64,000 nucleotides of DNA from Sitta carolinensis (GCA_032173965.1 CM063284.1:101122410-101186409), one strand, 5' to 3'. Counted from the first letter of the stretch, positions 12,501 to 26,729 are shown. Notes: generated by a model from the sequence alone, not told the origin. Numbers and translations are program-made.

Positions 12501-15004
12501 CAACTCCCACATCACTCCACAGAAACTGCTAAGAGCAGCTATGCAAAAAACAAAGCCCTGAATTATTTAACAAGAATTTTTAAAGAAACCTGATCTCCAG
12601 TGTCAGCCCATGTCTGCTTCACTGTCAAAGGAGAGCCAGTAGGAGGTCAGGCTGTCTAGCATCTTTCAGGGTCCATAGTTCTTGTGTTGAAAACCTGTCA
12701 TCACACAGTCACTTGTTTGTGCCAAGTTTTTCTGTATGGAGTATGGGCTACTATTTCTGACATAGTGTAAGTATTTATTTCTTCACTGTGGTGTAGAAAA
12801 GAAGCAATTAATTATTCCTGGTGGAGGTTTGACCCTCTCAGAGGAGTCACTTGAGCTGGCTTGTTGCATTTGATTTTACCTGGCAGTTCCCACCCTTGCC
12901 CTTTGACTTTTGGTTTCTGCAGGCTTGCTGCTGCACCCGGACAAGTTCTGCTGGGCACTCTGCTTTTGGGACTGGTGCTGTGATCAGAGAATCTGGATTC
13001 AGTAGGGTCACATTGGGAGTTCAGATGTGATTTGTCACACTGGTTTTGGCATGACTCACATTAAGTAGATAATTAGAACCTCATGCCAAAGTTTTGCTAT
13101 TCACATGCTGAAATGGGGCAGTAATTTCTTTTATATGTATTAACTGTAATTGCTTACTAGGTTTGACAAATGTATTACTAATTAAACAATTGTTTTATGA
13201 GGCACTAATGGGAAAAAAATCTACTCAAAGTCTATAATCTCTCTTGTGAACTAATCCTTAATTCTGTATGTAATTTTGACTGAAGCAGTCTTTATTTAAA
13301 GCTAGAAATTGTTTAAAATCTCAAGTAATGTGAAACTAATGCCCAATGAGAAAGTAAATCAGATTAATAACCTCTAAGGTTGCTTCTTCTCCTTTTCTTT
13401 TTTCGTTCATAATTTTAAGGGGTTTGTTTGTTTTCTGTTTGGGTTTTTTTCCCATTACAGTAGCGTGGCCACTTTTTACCACTTGAGAGAACTAAAGTTC
13501 TTGAGTGGTTTCAATACAGCTCTTCTTCCACAACTGCAATGATTACTTGGTGGTGGGGCTGACCTAGTGCAGGGACTTAGACATGGTAATCTTTCTTCTT
13601 GGAAAGAGTGGAGAACTGAGTTGTATAAAATAAGTATCTCCTCTGTCTCTCTATCTTCACATCCAACCTCAGTGGCGTGAAGGATTTCCTTTGACATTTG
13701 TGGACTATTCTTGGGATTCCCATGTGTTTCTCCTCTTAAAAGCTGGCCTTGCTTTCCTCAGAAATGTTGAATTTTTGGAGTTCTTGTCATGACTAGTACT
13801 TCAAGTCAGGGTCATGACGACTCCAAATTTGCCCTCCTGCTATAGAGGTGAAATAATAGGGTGGGCTGAGTAGCACAGGAAGAGGAAAACAGGGAGAGCA
13901 GTTCACTCTTCTGTGGAATGAAAATGTAGCCACTAACATATAATTATTTTTCTGTGAAGGACAAGTAATAGTAGCTGTAAAGACGTACTAGCAATGTGGT
14001 TCATTCAAATTCTAGATGATGCAAGGTAAATTTGAATAAATTTTAAATAGTGAATAGGTTTCTCCCTTGAAAAATTCCAAATGTTTGAATCATAAAATTG
14101 GTCATGTTAGGTTGAGCAGTGGCATTTTCTGCCTGTTTGAGGTGCCTTTTCTGGTATACACAGTTGATAGTAAAAAAAAGATTTAACAAAATTTCATAGC
14201 AGTCAGAGAATGTTTCACAGAGGACCTCCAAAGTATTTATTTTGCCCACAACTTTTCTAGCCTGACCAGTAGCTTGAAAGCTTTGTTATATTGGATGTTT
14301 GCCAAGCCATCCAATGACCCATTTATTGTTCATTGCTATTTTGTAAGAGTGGATGACATTACTATAAAATTGATGCTCAAGAAACCATAACCTATGCTAA
14401 TTTTGGAAGGTTGGTCCTTATGAGGCTACAGATGTCTGAATCTTCTGAAGGAATTACATGACCCTGAACTACTTTGTTTCTTTCTAAGGGTGCTGGTGAT
14501 ACAGTTTTAATCACCAAATATCCTCTGATGTGCTAGTAGGTGCATACCTAGCTATGGGTAGACGTGCCTAATGCTGGAGCTTTTCAGGTTTTCTCTGAGA
14601 TTGGGTGAGGTGTGAGGTCTTGACTATATTTCAGTATCACCTTGTTTTGCAGCCTGATTTCAGAGACCAGATGTTACAAGGCAAAAATCTGTGAGCACCA
14701 AAAATTGCAGAATCTTTTTGAAGTGAGTCCCTCTTGCATCTTCATGTGCTTTGTTAATTGTACGTGGAGCCTTCTGCTCTTTTTATCTGGAGCTCTCCTC
14801 CCCCATAAGCAGAACCAGTTAGGTATCATTTTGTCCTTCTGTCCTATGCTTATATGGTGATGTTTGATTTTGCCAAAAGTGTATAAACCTGAGAAAATCC
14901 ATCCTGAAAATATAATTCTTAAAGCTGGATGAAATATTACTGAGACTCCTGTTGAAGTCTTACTACTTTACATTCATTGGCTGTGCAAAACAAATGCACA
15001 AAAT

Positions 15005-15040
15005 TGTTGTTGTTATTATTATTATTGTTATTATTATTTC
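15005..15040 (+). repeat. Trinucleotide microsatellite (TTG/TTA)n
   Basis: TTG units pass into TTA units (GTTATTATTATTATTGTTAT). It reads as poly-Asn in the reverse frame, which explains the short Asn-rich open frame there. Confidence 0.95.
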
Positions 15041-17765
15041 CAAAAATTAATTTCCTTTCCAGATTGCTCGTTAGATAGAGTGGTATGCAGGTTTTATACT
15101 GTGATTTTTTTTTTCTCATGCGAAGTATCTTCAAAGAAATTACTCCAGATAAAAAGTGAATGACTGAAGTTTAGATTAATTTAGATTTAAATTAAGTTTA
15201 GATTTAATGCTACTGCTTAATTTGCATTCACGTCTCTTTTCAATGGAAGTCAGTGTTTTTATGTATGACTTGTTCTTTGTTAGAAATCTCTCTCTTTTTA
15301 TACTTTTCAGCCCATTTTCCTATTGAATATATTTTTTTTTCTCCTTTGTGTCTTCGCTTTCATTTCAGAATGTATCAGGTTTGGTGTGCCCCAACACTGT
15401 GAATAGTGCACATTTGCAACTCCATAAAAAAAACTCAATGCACTTCTTTCTGGGAAAGAAAAGAAATTTTAATAGCCATTATGCTTTGTGGGAAATACTT
15501 CCAAGATGCCTGGATTTGTATATTCAGGGTATTAGTTTTCTAAAATTGATGCAGAGAATAGTTTGGGGTGAGACAGTTTTAGGAAGTGGGCCAATATCCT
15601 TTAGACAGGTTCTTTTGAACTGTAGCATTTTTGTTGTGTATTATTTTGAGCAGAACAAGAATGTTTCTAGTAATTTTTTTAATACACCCTTGGAGATGCT
15701 TTATAAACTGCTTATTCTCTAATACTGCACCTGTGTTCCATCAATTGATATACTAATCCCACTGTGGGACCTTCTAGTTCATCAGACCTCCTTAGATTGG
15801 AAAAACTTGCCAACTGGTGGCAGCTTTGAAGTTGATGCTGTTGTTGGCTGTGCAACTTTGAAAAGAAGCAAACAAGAAAGTGTTTGTCCTTTTTCGATTA
15901 GGCCTGATGTAATATCACTTCTAATGAAGCAGCACGTGAATAAATAAAACACATGGTTTAAGAATGCATTTGAGAGTCACACATCTAAAAAGCCCATGGT
16001 TTCTGTAAAACGAAAATCCCTACTGAGTAGAAAATTATTACTGCTCATCATTCTCTTCAGTATTCACTCAGAAGGTATGACTCTCTTAATACCCTAATGA
16101 AACACTCAAACACATTCCAGTGAGGACAAAATAACCACACTTGAAGTAAGTGTGAAAATACTCTTATCATCTAATAGCATGTGAGAATGGCAAAGGATTC
16201 AGTGCTTTTATTGATTTTTTTTGGCTTAGACTTAGCCAAGCAAACTAAATGGGGAAAAATTACTCTTAGTACTCCTAATTAAGCCTGTAACTGTAGAAAG
16301 AGTAAACTATTTGTAAACTGTTTAAAGCACACAGATAAAAAGCATGGCTTACTTTTAAAAATGGAAATTATTAGGCAACCCAGTGATTTCTTTAATTTGT
16401 CAATAGTGCTCATGCTATTTGTGGCATACTAATTAAGTGTTGGGAAATGGTCTCCTAGAACACTGAAAGTAATCCTGCAGTCTGTTATAGATGAAACTAA
16501 AAACAATCACCGAGAGCTGGATCCCTATGAAACTTGGCTGGGTACTTCTAGGAGCTTCACAGTTGCTGTTCCACAGGTCATGATCAAAGCACAGATCAGC
16601 AGTACCCACCTGTGGCTCTTGTTCCCTGCCAGTGGTAGTGAAATCCAGCAGATGTTCCAGGCGTGCAGGGGAGCAGATTGCAGGTGGCAAAGTGTGTGAC
16701 TGTCTCTCCTGGCTTGGCAGGGGGTGCTGAGAGCTGTGTGCTTGTGCCTTGGAAAGAAGAGGGGTGGGGGTGGGTCTCTCTGCTGTTAGTGTGTCTCACC
16801 AGTTTGAGTTGCCCAAACTTCTCCTCACCACCCCCTTGTCAGTTTGGATTCCTCTCGCCATGAATGGCAGCAGTGTTTTGAAAGCACCCACGTCTAGAAG
16901 CAAAGAATTGGGTTGAGTCTGTGACTGGCACCTCATTGCCTTCTGTTTTCCCCAGTTCTTTTGCCAGTTTTGCTTTCGCTGAGCACCCTTATATCTACAC
17001 AGTCAGCTCACTCTTGAATGAGAGGAATGGGAGCTGGAAAGCAGAAGAGCTTTGCTCTTTCTGATCTCACAGACTAGAGCTCTGTGCAAATTTGAGTAAA
17101 ATCACAGAATTGTAAGCTCTTCAAAGAGAAAGAAAATTAAACCAAAATAAACCCTTTGTTCAGTGCTTAGATGTTTGTACTGGATTGTTTAGCTGGACTG
17201 GATAAGACATCTTCATATTTTCTAGGGAGGAAAAATAGCATCTGTTGCTATCGCTGCCCGGTCCTGGTTGTTTGGGTCTGTGTGCCTACTTCACACTACT
17301 ACCCAGAGGAGCACATTCTTCTGCATCCAGATTTCTTCTCTGAAGGGAACCCTGGGAGTGAGCCAGCTTCCATGCCCTGAATGTCTTGCTGCCTGATGCA
17401 GTCATTGCTGCCTTCTCTTAATGGCTTGCAGACAGAAGGAAGGTTTGAAAGTGCTGCTTTCTGCTTCCGTGGAAGGTGGTGTGCTAAGTTTATACACATC
17501 TTAAGCCTATTTTCTGAAGTTTGTTCTGGATATCATCCTTCACACAGCAGTTCAGATCTTTGCATAATTTTAGTCACTGAAACAATTTGGGGGTGGGGGT
17601 GTTATTTGGTTTGGTTTGGTTTTGTTTTGTTTTCTGAAAGCTGAGAATGTGGGCAGGACCTTATGTCTAACAACAACAAATTGCTGTCTTCATCATACTA
17701 TGCAAAAATTTCCTCAATCTCTGAGGTTGATAATATAAATGGAATTGTTCTTTAGTAACTTTATG

Positions 17766-17781
17766 AAAAAAAAAAAAAAAA
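17766..17781 (+). repeat. Poly-A tract
   Basis: An uninterrupted run of 16 A. Confidence 0.95.
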
Positions 17782-19636
17782 GGTTAAAAAAACCAAAAAG
17801 AAATTTCAGAGAAAAAGCATGGTTTGCATGGTGTGAGAGTTTGTTAGCTGAGTCAGAGATGCTGCCACTGGAATTCTGGGGTTTGTTGTCATGATATCCC
17901 TCCTGTTTCTGTACAAGATTTCCTAGTTTCCTATTCTTATTTATGTCATCCATAATTTCTTGGATATGGATGTGCTACAGCAGACACACTTCTTGTTAAT
18001 TTCCCCCTTCCCATGTGTCTGTGCTGAAAAATCCGTGAAGAATCATGTGCCCACTTCCCCTCCTCCAGATGAGACAAAAAGAAAATGAGACAATGAAAAC
18101 CAAATTCCTTGTGCTGTTATGCTGCACACATTCGATGCTGCAGGAAACTAGGTCGACATTATTATTCATAACAGTATATTATGTTACAATAAAAGTAAGC
18201 AGAGGATAGCTCTAGAGGCTGGAAGGATGCCCATCTCTTACGCTCTGAAGTTAAGACCTTGCTTCTAAGATACTCTTCAGCAGACAGAGCAGTGTTGCTT
18301 GTGATAGGAGACAAGAATTTTTCTGCCAATAAAAATGGAGAAAAATCTTATTTTCTTCAGGCTTATGAAAAATAAAACTTAATACAAGTTTTCTTTTGCT
18401 TTGAAAACGAAAGCAAAACCAGTCTGCCTTTATTTGAAAAAGGACTCATTAAATTATTATTTATCCTTTTCAGTAGGTCTGGAGTGAACTTTGATCCTTG
18501 TGAGCTCTGTGACTCTCTGGCTTAAGGTTGACAATCCTTCATGGCCATGGTAGCAGCAGGAAAAGTAGCCTTCCTTTGAGGCTGTTCCCCAGAGCCCTGA
18601 CACTGTTTTCTTCTGTAGACAAGAATAAGAGATTGACCATATCTAGGGACCATCTGACTTGTTACCCTTTATTCCCTTAGTGAGATTCTGTGCTGGTAAC
18701 CCGCAATGTTCTGCTCTGCACATTGTTTCCTTTTCCTCATCCATTGGGAAAGGGGGGCAGTTCTATTTCAAAAAGAAAAGTAAAAGATGGCTGAAAAAAT
18801 TCAAATCTGAAGTAACCTTGGAAATTTGGGTTAAAACCCACTAACCAACCATTACAGTAAACAAATAGATAAATAAAATATTAAACAAAAGCAAAAAAGC
18901 CCTTTCCATTAGCTGGCTGTCTCGGGTTTCATCTAGAATACATTCCCCAAGGATATTCTAGTGCTTTGGGTTTTGCTGTTTTGCTGCCTCATTGAGAAAA
19001 TAAATTTGAAATTAAATGAGGTTAAAATAAGAGTGGTTTTAAGCCTGTGTGTATTGCAGGGGAAGATTGCCTGATCTGATATCTCTAAGCAGATAAAAGA
19101 GGTCATGATTCTTACAAAAATTGTGGAATCTGTCATCCTTGTGAGAAAACTGATTAAAAAAAATATGTGAAGCAGTTCAGCCAATTTAGTTTTGTTTTGT
19201 TACCTGTGTATTATTTTTAACAAATCTGTCATGGGAGAAAAAAAGCATGAAGTATTTTTCCACATTTTCCTTCTCCAAGTCATTATTTTTTTCACATATC
19301 TCTCAACTGGCTGTTTAATTATCAGGTATAGAAACAAATTTGGTTTTTTACTGTTCCTCATTGCTATTTATTTCAGCAAACTATCAAAGCCCATTAACTC
19401 AATGCAGGTCTTTCCATTTATTTCTATAGACTGGATTAGGCTCAGAGACAAAAGTTTTACCATAAAGCAAAGTGAGCTGGGATCTGCCCCTACCTCCAGC
19501 AAGATGCTGGATCAGTTATATCCCAGGTGCACTAAAGGATGTTTCACATGACGTTGTCTATCTTAAGTTACGTGGTCAATTTAAAAGAAACAATGCTCCC
19601 CCAGCACCCCAGTTCTAAGTGCTAATCAAGATGCTG

Positions 19637-19651
19637 AAAAAAAAAAAAAAA
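19637..19651 (+). repeat. Poly-A tract
   Basis: An uninterrupted run of 15 A. Confidence 0.95.
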
Positions 19652-22109
19652 TGTATTAGGCCTGTGAAGCAGCTGCTTTTAGCATCTCTTCTTCTCTGTG
19701 AGAGCTCTGCTGACACATATTTGGACCCCCAGAGCTCCCAGGAAAGCCACAGGCTGGAAGAGGTGACTGTTCACATACAGCTGGTAATCACTTTACCATA
19801 GCCATTGTCTTCTTAATGCTCGCCTTAAAGCAATATGCATATATGTGCACTCACAAACATAGTGTCAGTACTTTTGCACTTTACTCTATATTCTTCCTCT
19901 GTTCATTTTATTAGTGAAAGTTCCCACTCATTAATGTCTCCTTAGAGGAGAACTAGCATTTTTGATGATGATTATTTTTCCGGTTAACATGGAATGAGTC
20001 AAGATTTCTTTTTTATTGGAAAGCAATTTTTGTATCTCATGATAGTAATTTATTATTTTCCTCAGAGAAGAAAATACACAGTAAATCTTTCCCATGACAT
20101 TATTGTAGAAGGATCAAATTTGTGCTCTTTATTCAGTAAAAAAAATCTGTTGAAAGCTGGTATGAGTGGAAGGCAAGTAAAGACTTGCAATATTTGATCT
20201 TTCTTCTTGATATGACTCTTTCCTGGTATTTAGTCAGCAATCACTTTCTTCATCTAGACAGAATCCTGGACCACTGGCCCTAAGCTTCTATTTTACTGGT
20301 GGTTTTAGTCTCTTCAGCATGCATAGCAAACTGTATTAGCCCAGATTTTCCCTTACTTCTTCTCCCTGAGGAGTTGCTTTAAAAATTAAGTAATCTGCTG
20401 TCTTGCCTTACACATTTGGCTCCCTGGGGTTTTATGTGGAGTGTGACAGTGCTGAGCATCCAGTCCTAATTTGTTTGTACATCAGAGCACTAGAAAGGCT
20501 CCTGCTCACTGCAGTGGATGGGATACAGCCCAGAAAACAGTCTTAAGGGTGAGCACCTGATCTGCCCCTTCAGCCCTTAGGGTGACTGTAGCTTCAAAGC
20601 TTTTCTAGGAACACTGCAGGACAGGCACAGGGAGTGGAGGAGTGAGCTGTACCAGTCTCAGCAAGCAGCACGGTGTGATAGGGTAAAACATTTGTTGCAG
20701 GGTCCTTAGCTGCCGTGCTTTGATGTGTTTTGAGTGTGGATTAGCTCTGCTCTGGTCATGCAGACAGAAAAACATCTGGTGGCTGAAACACAGCAGTTGG
20801 ATCCTTGGGCTGTGCTTTTATTTCATGTGAAAGGAATCCAGTTTGTGCACTTGAAGATCGCTCTGTTGTGCAAACCAAAGCATGGTAAGAGATTTGCCCA
20901 AGAAGTACCCTCCAGTTCTGACTTAAAACATCAGCATGAACACAGCAGAGTAGTAATATGTCATACTAGAAGATCTACTAAAAGAAAGTGTTGTCATTAT
21001 CCCACATGTTAGACTGGTGACAAAATTACAAGGTGCAGGCTAAATAATTTGAATCAAGGGAAGAGGAATAGTAATAGAGCTTTATTTCTCAAAAGAGATG
21101 AATTCTAAATGCCAAGGTAGCATTGTCTGATGCCTTTCACATGAGAGAAATGATTATTTCTGTAAGAGTCAAGTTGCCTGTAACTATTGGATTGCAAATG
21201 TACAGGTAAGTAAATGTTAACAGTACCTCTATGATACTGTGCAACAAGTATGAAAAAGTTCTTCCCTGTGCCACCTCCATTTCTTTAGTAAAAACTACTG
21301 TTTAGTTTCATAAAACCTGTGGTTGCGTATTTATTAAACAGCAAAAAAAGGTAGGATTTTTGAAAAAAACCCATAGTTTTTTTTTTTTTCAGTTTTTGTT
21401 TGGAAGAAGATAGGAGCTTGCTGTTAACAAAAGGCTGTTAATAATACATGAACCTGCTGAAATGATTATGTTCCAAATATGGCAGTTTTTATCAATTGCA
21501 GTTGTGAACATTTCAGCTCATTAGTGATGGTAACACTTGGTTACTTGTTAGTAAGTACTGAGGTGATGAAGGAGAATACACAGCAGAACAATGTTTCCCA
21601 GTCCATTGAAAATAGAATGCAAACCCTCAAGTGGTTTATATTGTATGTGTGTCTCTACTGAAAAAGAAACTGTAGCAGGACAAGCCAATGTGTTCATTCA
21701 ATTTTTTTGAGAGCTTTAAGGTATGCATTCAAGAAACTCAGGTCCCCCAGCCAGTCTGGCTGGGCTGGACCCTGCAAACTTGTGCCCTATTCTCCATCAT
21801 TTGAAAAGCAGAGTTGAGAGAAGTGGCACCTGCAATGGAAAGGTTTAACAAAGTGTTTCTTTCCATTTCTGAGTATTCTGTATCTCTGTTTTGTACCTCT
21901 TGAATATGTGAAAGGGGTTTTTTCCCTTTCCCGTGGTTTGGAGAATACTACTGTCACAGGCTTAAGATCAAAGTTTTGAAATTGATACGAATATTCTAAT
22001 CATTACAAATTCAGCTGTTCTTCCCCAACAGTATTCCCAGTATTCTTCCCCAACATTGGTCACTTTTAACACCCAGCTAAATAGGTTGCTGGGGCATCTT
22101 GTCTAGCCT

Positions 22110-22192
22110 GTGCTTTTGTCCAAGCTTGCACCAGATGATCCTTGAGGTCCTTTCCAACCTGATATTCCATGATTCTGTGATCCTGTGAACAT
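22110..22192 (+). mobile_element. CR1 LINE 3' tail fragment
   Basis: The block CCAGATGATCCTTGAGGTCC is followed by TTTCCAACC and the CR1 end signature TCCATGATTCTGTGA. The upstream part is too diverged to place the left edge well. This is a very short, 5'-truncated copy in the forward orientation. Confidence 0.8.
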
Positions 22193-24531
22193 GTTATTTT
22201 GCGTTTTCCCTATGCCCACCAGTGCACTTCAGCAACAAGGCACCCTCATGTTTTGTAAAGGTGAACAACTTAGAGTGATGTGTGAGTCCTCTCATCCATA
22301 GTAAGCTCATAGTAAGCAGAGTTGTAACCAAGCCAAACTAAATATGGCAACTGCCTACGTGTCAAAGAAGGCAACTTTTCACTTAAGGAAGATGTTCTAG
22401 ATTTTATCTTATTAAATCTCATATTCTTATAGTCCCATGCTAAGATTTCATTGAGTGCATATGTGAGCATGGTGTGTATGTTACCATTGTTCCTATTAAA
22501 TGTGAGTAGAAATTCTGGAAGTGCATTGTGCTTCATCTCTTTGAAGAATTTTAAAGCTAGAGCTGTTAATGTGAAACAGAATTTTTGGAATAAATGAGAA
22601 TGGTCAGGCACTCTGGAGCAAACATTTGGAAAAAAATGCTTTATTATGTGGGTACCAAATTAAGGCATTCTTACAAACAGTTATGCTATTTTTGTTGTGG
22701 GGGAAAAAAAAGAAAGCAAAGGGAAAGCCACCTTAACTTAGTGACTCAAGTATAGTATTTGATTGATTCTGAAGGGTGATAGGTGAATCTTTTCCCCAGT
22801 CCCAGCAGAGAGAAAGACTGAATTGAATATCCAAATTCATATTGATTTCCTTGGGAGCAGGATCAAGTCTTTAATTCTTCATTAACTCCTTTTTTGATTT
22901 CAATGAGAATTACATGACTTAAATCCTGTTTTATGTTTTGGAAGCAATGGGTAAGGTTTAAATCAAATAGTAGGTTTTCTAGACCTTAAATAGCACTATT
23001 CTTTTTAGTGCTTCTGTTACCTCAGGGTATTTACTTTTGGCTCTTAGTGTGGTGAAGAAGTTGATACTATTGTGAATGGAATTGGCAAGTCTTAAAACGC
23101 AATGTTTAGATCATAAACATTTTAAAATAAGACTCCATAAAAAAGATTTGTTTTTTTAATATGAAATGTTAGTTGTGTTCTTGGCAGGCTTTGCTTCAGA
23201 GGAGTAAGATGCATTTCAAAGAGTATTCTGGTGGCCAGCTGCAGCCAAAAGATTATTTCAAACCAATGGAGATCCAATTCCCTTTCCTCTATAGCTTTTT
23301 TCCTTTTTCTCTCTTTCTCTCCCACCCTCTCCCTTCAGTAGGACTCTCTCTATATATTATAAATGAAGTGTAGCCATTCATGGGGTGAAAAATTCATACA
23401 CAATTATACATAACAGTGGAAGGCATAGAAACTTGGACTAAAGATGCCAGTACGAGTCTTTGCTTTAGGAAGTGCTGCTGAGATTTATTTTCTTCAACAC
23501 TCTTCAAATCTTCAGAGTTCAAAAACTCTTGGCTACTCTTCCAGAGCCAGCGGGATTGCATAAAATATATGGAGAATTGCTTGTGTCTGCCCTGCACTTA
23601 CCTGTGGAGTGACACAGTCATCTTTTTAACAATGACTTGGTTCATAGATGCTGTGTGAAACCAGTTACGCTCCAGAGATGAGCAGAAGGTAATGGGTTTG
23701 GGGGATACATTAATGCAGTGTGTCTTTATTTATCTCAATCATTCATGGTTCATTGTGCTAGACACTACTTTTGTTTCTCATGTTTATTTGAAATAAATGT
23801 GTGAGAGTATTTTTTGTCTTGCTTTAGAGATGCCTTTAGACAACTTCTTTCCATAAAATATTAACTCAGTGTGATGAGAGGTATTGTCTTATTGTATTTC
23901 TGCAGGCAGAAGTTTTGCCCCACCTCAGGCAAATACAGGTGCCACAGTAGAAGCTCTTGCTACTCATCAAACAATCAACATTGCTTAGTTATTCCAGAAC
24001 AGAATTTTACTTCTTTTTTTTCCCATATGGTGAAGGTAGAGCTTTCTGCTCTTTGCTCTTGAAGTCTCTTTCTGCTCTGTGTTTTGCTGGATATGGGCCT
24101 AATATCCCTGCCTGCTTTGCACTGAATGGGGGCAATTAAAAGTGCTGCTTAATGTCACTCACAGGGAATATTTTTTGTTCCTAATTTATATTTCCCTTTA
24201 GGTGATGGAATGCATCAGCAACAGGAATTATTGTCACTTGTCTGATTTTGAGAATTCAATGAATGATTGAGGTGAATCATTCAAAAAGAACTGGAGTTGC
24301 TTACATGACATGCAGTCCTGTTGCATTTCCCACAGGAGTACAAAAGGACAGAGAGCAAACTATGACACAGCTTCATGTCCTCCTTTGCTGAGCAGACCTG
24401 CATGATTTAACATATTTGTGCTCTTAATAGCCTGTTTATAATGATCTCATAATAGTTGAAAAAAAGGAGACTGACAAAAAGCAAAAAAAAAAACCTACCA
24501 AGAGCTGAAAACTGAATGTCTAGTGCTCACA

Positions 24532-24557
24532 GTGTGTGTGTGTGTGTGGGGGGGGGG
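24532..24557 (+). repeat. (GT)n microsatellite followed by a G run
   Basis: Eight GT units run directly into ten consecutive G (24548-24557). The G run may have grown from the GT repeat by slippage or may be a sequencing artefact. Confidence 0.95.
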
Positions 24558-24722
24558 TTATTTTGGGGAAAATATAGGTAAAAATTGTATTAAGTGCATC
24601 AGAAATACTGAGAGTAATTCTTTGGTTGAGTCTGCTCATTTGAGTAGTTTGTGGGGCTGAGTTCTTGATAATTTTGAGAAAGAGTCCTTTGCAGATGTTT
24701 GTGTGACTGTGAAGGGTTAAAC

Positions 24723-24747
24723 AAAAAAAAAAAAAAAAAAAAAAAAA
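24723..24747 (+). repeat. Poly-A tract, 25 bases
   Basis: An uninterrupted run of 25 A with no AATAAA shortly upstream, so I do not call it a retrocopy tail. Confidence 0.95.
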
Positions 24748-25188
24748 GAATACATGCTCATGTTTTTGCTTAAAAATAAAAGGGCTGGATTTCAGAAGGA
24801 GCTGTAAAGCTTTCAGCAAGAATCAGGCGAACACGACAGTAAAGTGAAAAGCTGAAATGTGAAGAGTGTGTGATGTGAGATGCCAGCTCAGCGCTTCCAG
24901 ATCACATTGCTCCAGCAGAGGAGACCACCCTTGGAATTGCAGTGAACTGTAGCTGCTCTGCAACATGAAGTTGTATAGGCTGATACCCCTCTCACTGTTA
25001 TGTCACCAGGTGGTAGCCTCTCTCAACAGTTCTGCACTCTGGGGAAAACGTGTTATTTACAAACGCATCTCTAGGGCTGGAAAAATCTCCTTAATGTACA
25101 CATCCCAGCTGCACAAGGAGAGGAAAGGAGTGTTCATACAAAAAAGGTTCTTTACTGACTGTGTTTGTTTTTTCTCCTCTTTGTGCAG

Positions 25189-25231
25189 GTTCGACATGGG
25201 AGAAAACATTACGGCAGATTGGTTTTGAAAG
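25189..25231 (+). CDS. PIEZO2: PIEZO2 microexon, 43 nt (internal)
   Basis: This 43 nt exon reads STWEKTLRQIGFE, with two bases completing a preceding Cys codon and AG starting the next Ser codon. It matches the extracellular loop between the third and fourth membrane segments of PIEZO2; from memory, mammals differ at one residue here (Phe for Leu in EKTLRQ). The acceptor is a pyrimidine tract ending TTGTGCAG at 25181-25188. The donor is GTAAGCC at 25232, close to consensus. The start at 25189 rather than later was chosen because the split TGT codon then restores the conserved Cys. It sits alone, with more than 25 kb without a recognised exon on its left and 21.2 kb of intron on its right. A longer reading frame from 24965 overlaps it in another frame and is not coding. 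Confidence 0.88.
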
Positions 25232-26729
25232 GTAAGCCATAAATTTATTTCCTTACCAGTGCCAAAAGGTAAGGAAGAAAAACTGTGCAGGCAAATTTGC
25301 AGTTATTTATTTTAGTTAATTGAATGTATCAATGACCTCAAATTCAGAGTGGAAGTCATGCAGTGTCATGCACATATGTGTTCAGCTTTTCTGTTCGTGT
25401 TCTCTTTCCCCAGTCAATCTGAAGCAATTTATTCATCATATGAACTTGGCTCTTCATGTTCTTTGCTGGTGACTGTACAGCGTGCTAGTATTAAAAAAAG
25501 GGACACACCTTTTGGCCACAAGTCTTACTTATGAATGAAAATATTGCTCTCACTCATGTTATTTTTTCCATGAAACTTCTAATCTCTGACATATGAGTTG
25601 ACAAAAGTAAATTAAGTTGAAAGAGGAGCAAAGCTGGCAGAGAGCTGTTCAGCATCAGAGGAAAATTCAATATGCAGCATTCCTCAAGTGCAAGAACTTT
25701 ATGCAGACCAACTTAGCCACAAGGTCATCATACCAGAAACACATGTCTGTCTTGTAAATTTAACTAGGTCAAGTCCAGTAAAGAGTGATGTAAAGTAAAG
25801 AAGAATTCAGATGCTCAGTGTCATCTTTATTTTTCTACAAATGGTAAGCAGAAGAATCTGCTCTCTGCTTGAAGTTTTGGATATTGCTGAAAATTATAAC
25901 TCTCAGTTGCTGTTTGATGTCCTTATAGGTTTTTATTTAACAGGTTGGGGTTTTTTTCCAAACCATCCAATTTAATTCCTGATGAGCATTTAATTCAGCA
26001 TGATACCACAGATGTCTGCAGGACACTACAATGAACTATTGATTCTTTCATCACCCAAATTTTGAATTAGTGCCTGTTGGTGCTGCTTGTCTCCATCAGA
26101 ATGAAAAAAGCAAAACAACAAACTTTTGAGGAGCTCTAGAATTAATTGATACTCTGTGTCTGTATTTTGAGAGCAAGAATGGAAAAGGGTCAGCGTCTTT
26201 TTATCTGAGTTCATTAGAAGTTCTGGGGGGACAATTTCCAACTTCTGAGATACTTCAAAACAGGAAGGAGAATCCATGCTGGCTGTGTATATGCAAGGTT
26301 TATACCACGTGAAAGATGGAGAATTCCTAATAGGCTAAATTACAGCTGAGAGGTCTCCCTGAGAAGAGGCAAATAAGTAGAAAGGATTTCTGTGCAGATT
26401 CCATTATTGCCACTCTAGTTTGAAAAGCAGAAAGGCTTTCAAACAACACTTCTGCAACTTGAGAGATTGATTGTCACCCTGGGGCAACTGTATTTGATGA
26501 AGCACATTAGTTAGCACAGATGAGGTGAAGATTTGAATGTACTTTATTTGCCATAGTCACAGAATCAAATGTTTTCTCTTACCAGCTTTTCAGAAAACTG
26601 GCAAAGAGATAAAAAGGAAGATAAAGTCTTTCATACAGATATAACAATTAACATTTGGGTTTTTAAAAATAGTACTATGCATTATCTTACTGTATTTTTA
26701 ACACAAGATTTTTTATGACATGAATATAT

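Larger units (their letters stand above)
1..25188 (+). other. Upstream intronic sequence of PIEZO2 (no exon recognised)
   Basis: No coding exon can be supported here. The microexon at 25189 starts inside a codon, so this stretch is most likely intron, at least next to it. I looked for the PIEZO2 sequence that should precede it (the GHTGRLL-type and YNGLSF-type segments) and did not see it. Contents: an LTR at 736-1317, CR1 tails at about 5930 and 22110, T-rich tracts near 7.7 and 8.0 kb, a 10 bp minisatellite at 9.5 kb, a TTA-type microsatellite at 15.0 kb and poly-A/GT tracts. The rest is unique-looking AT-rich sequence with scattered short open frames that I judge to be chance. Confidence 0.7.

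Noticed and set aside
15348..15722. 124-codon open frame on the + strand
   Set aside because: No recognisable domain, AT-driven composition, no supporting context; judged to be chance.
19192..19551. 119-codon open frame on the + strand
   Set aside because: Phe/Ile-rich composition expected of T-rich sequence; no homology recognised.
24965..25228. 87-codon open frame overlapping the 43 nt PIEZO2 exon
   Set aside because: It is in a different frame from the conserved STWEK..QIGFE reading and crosses the splice acceptor.
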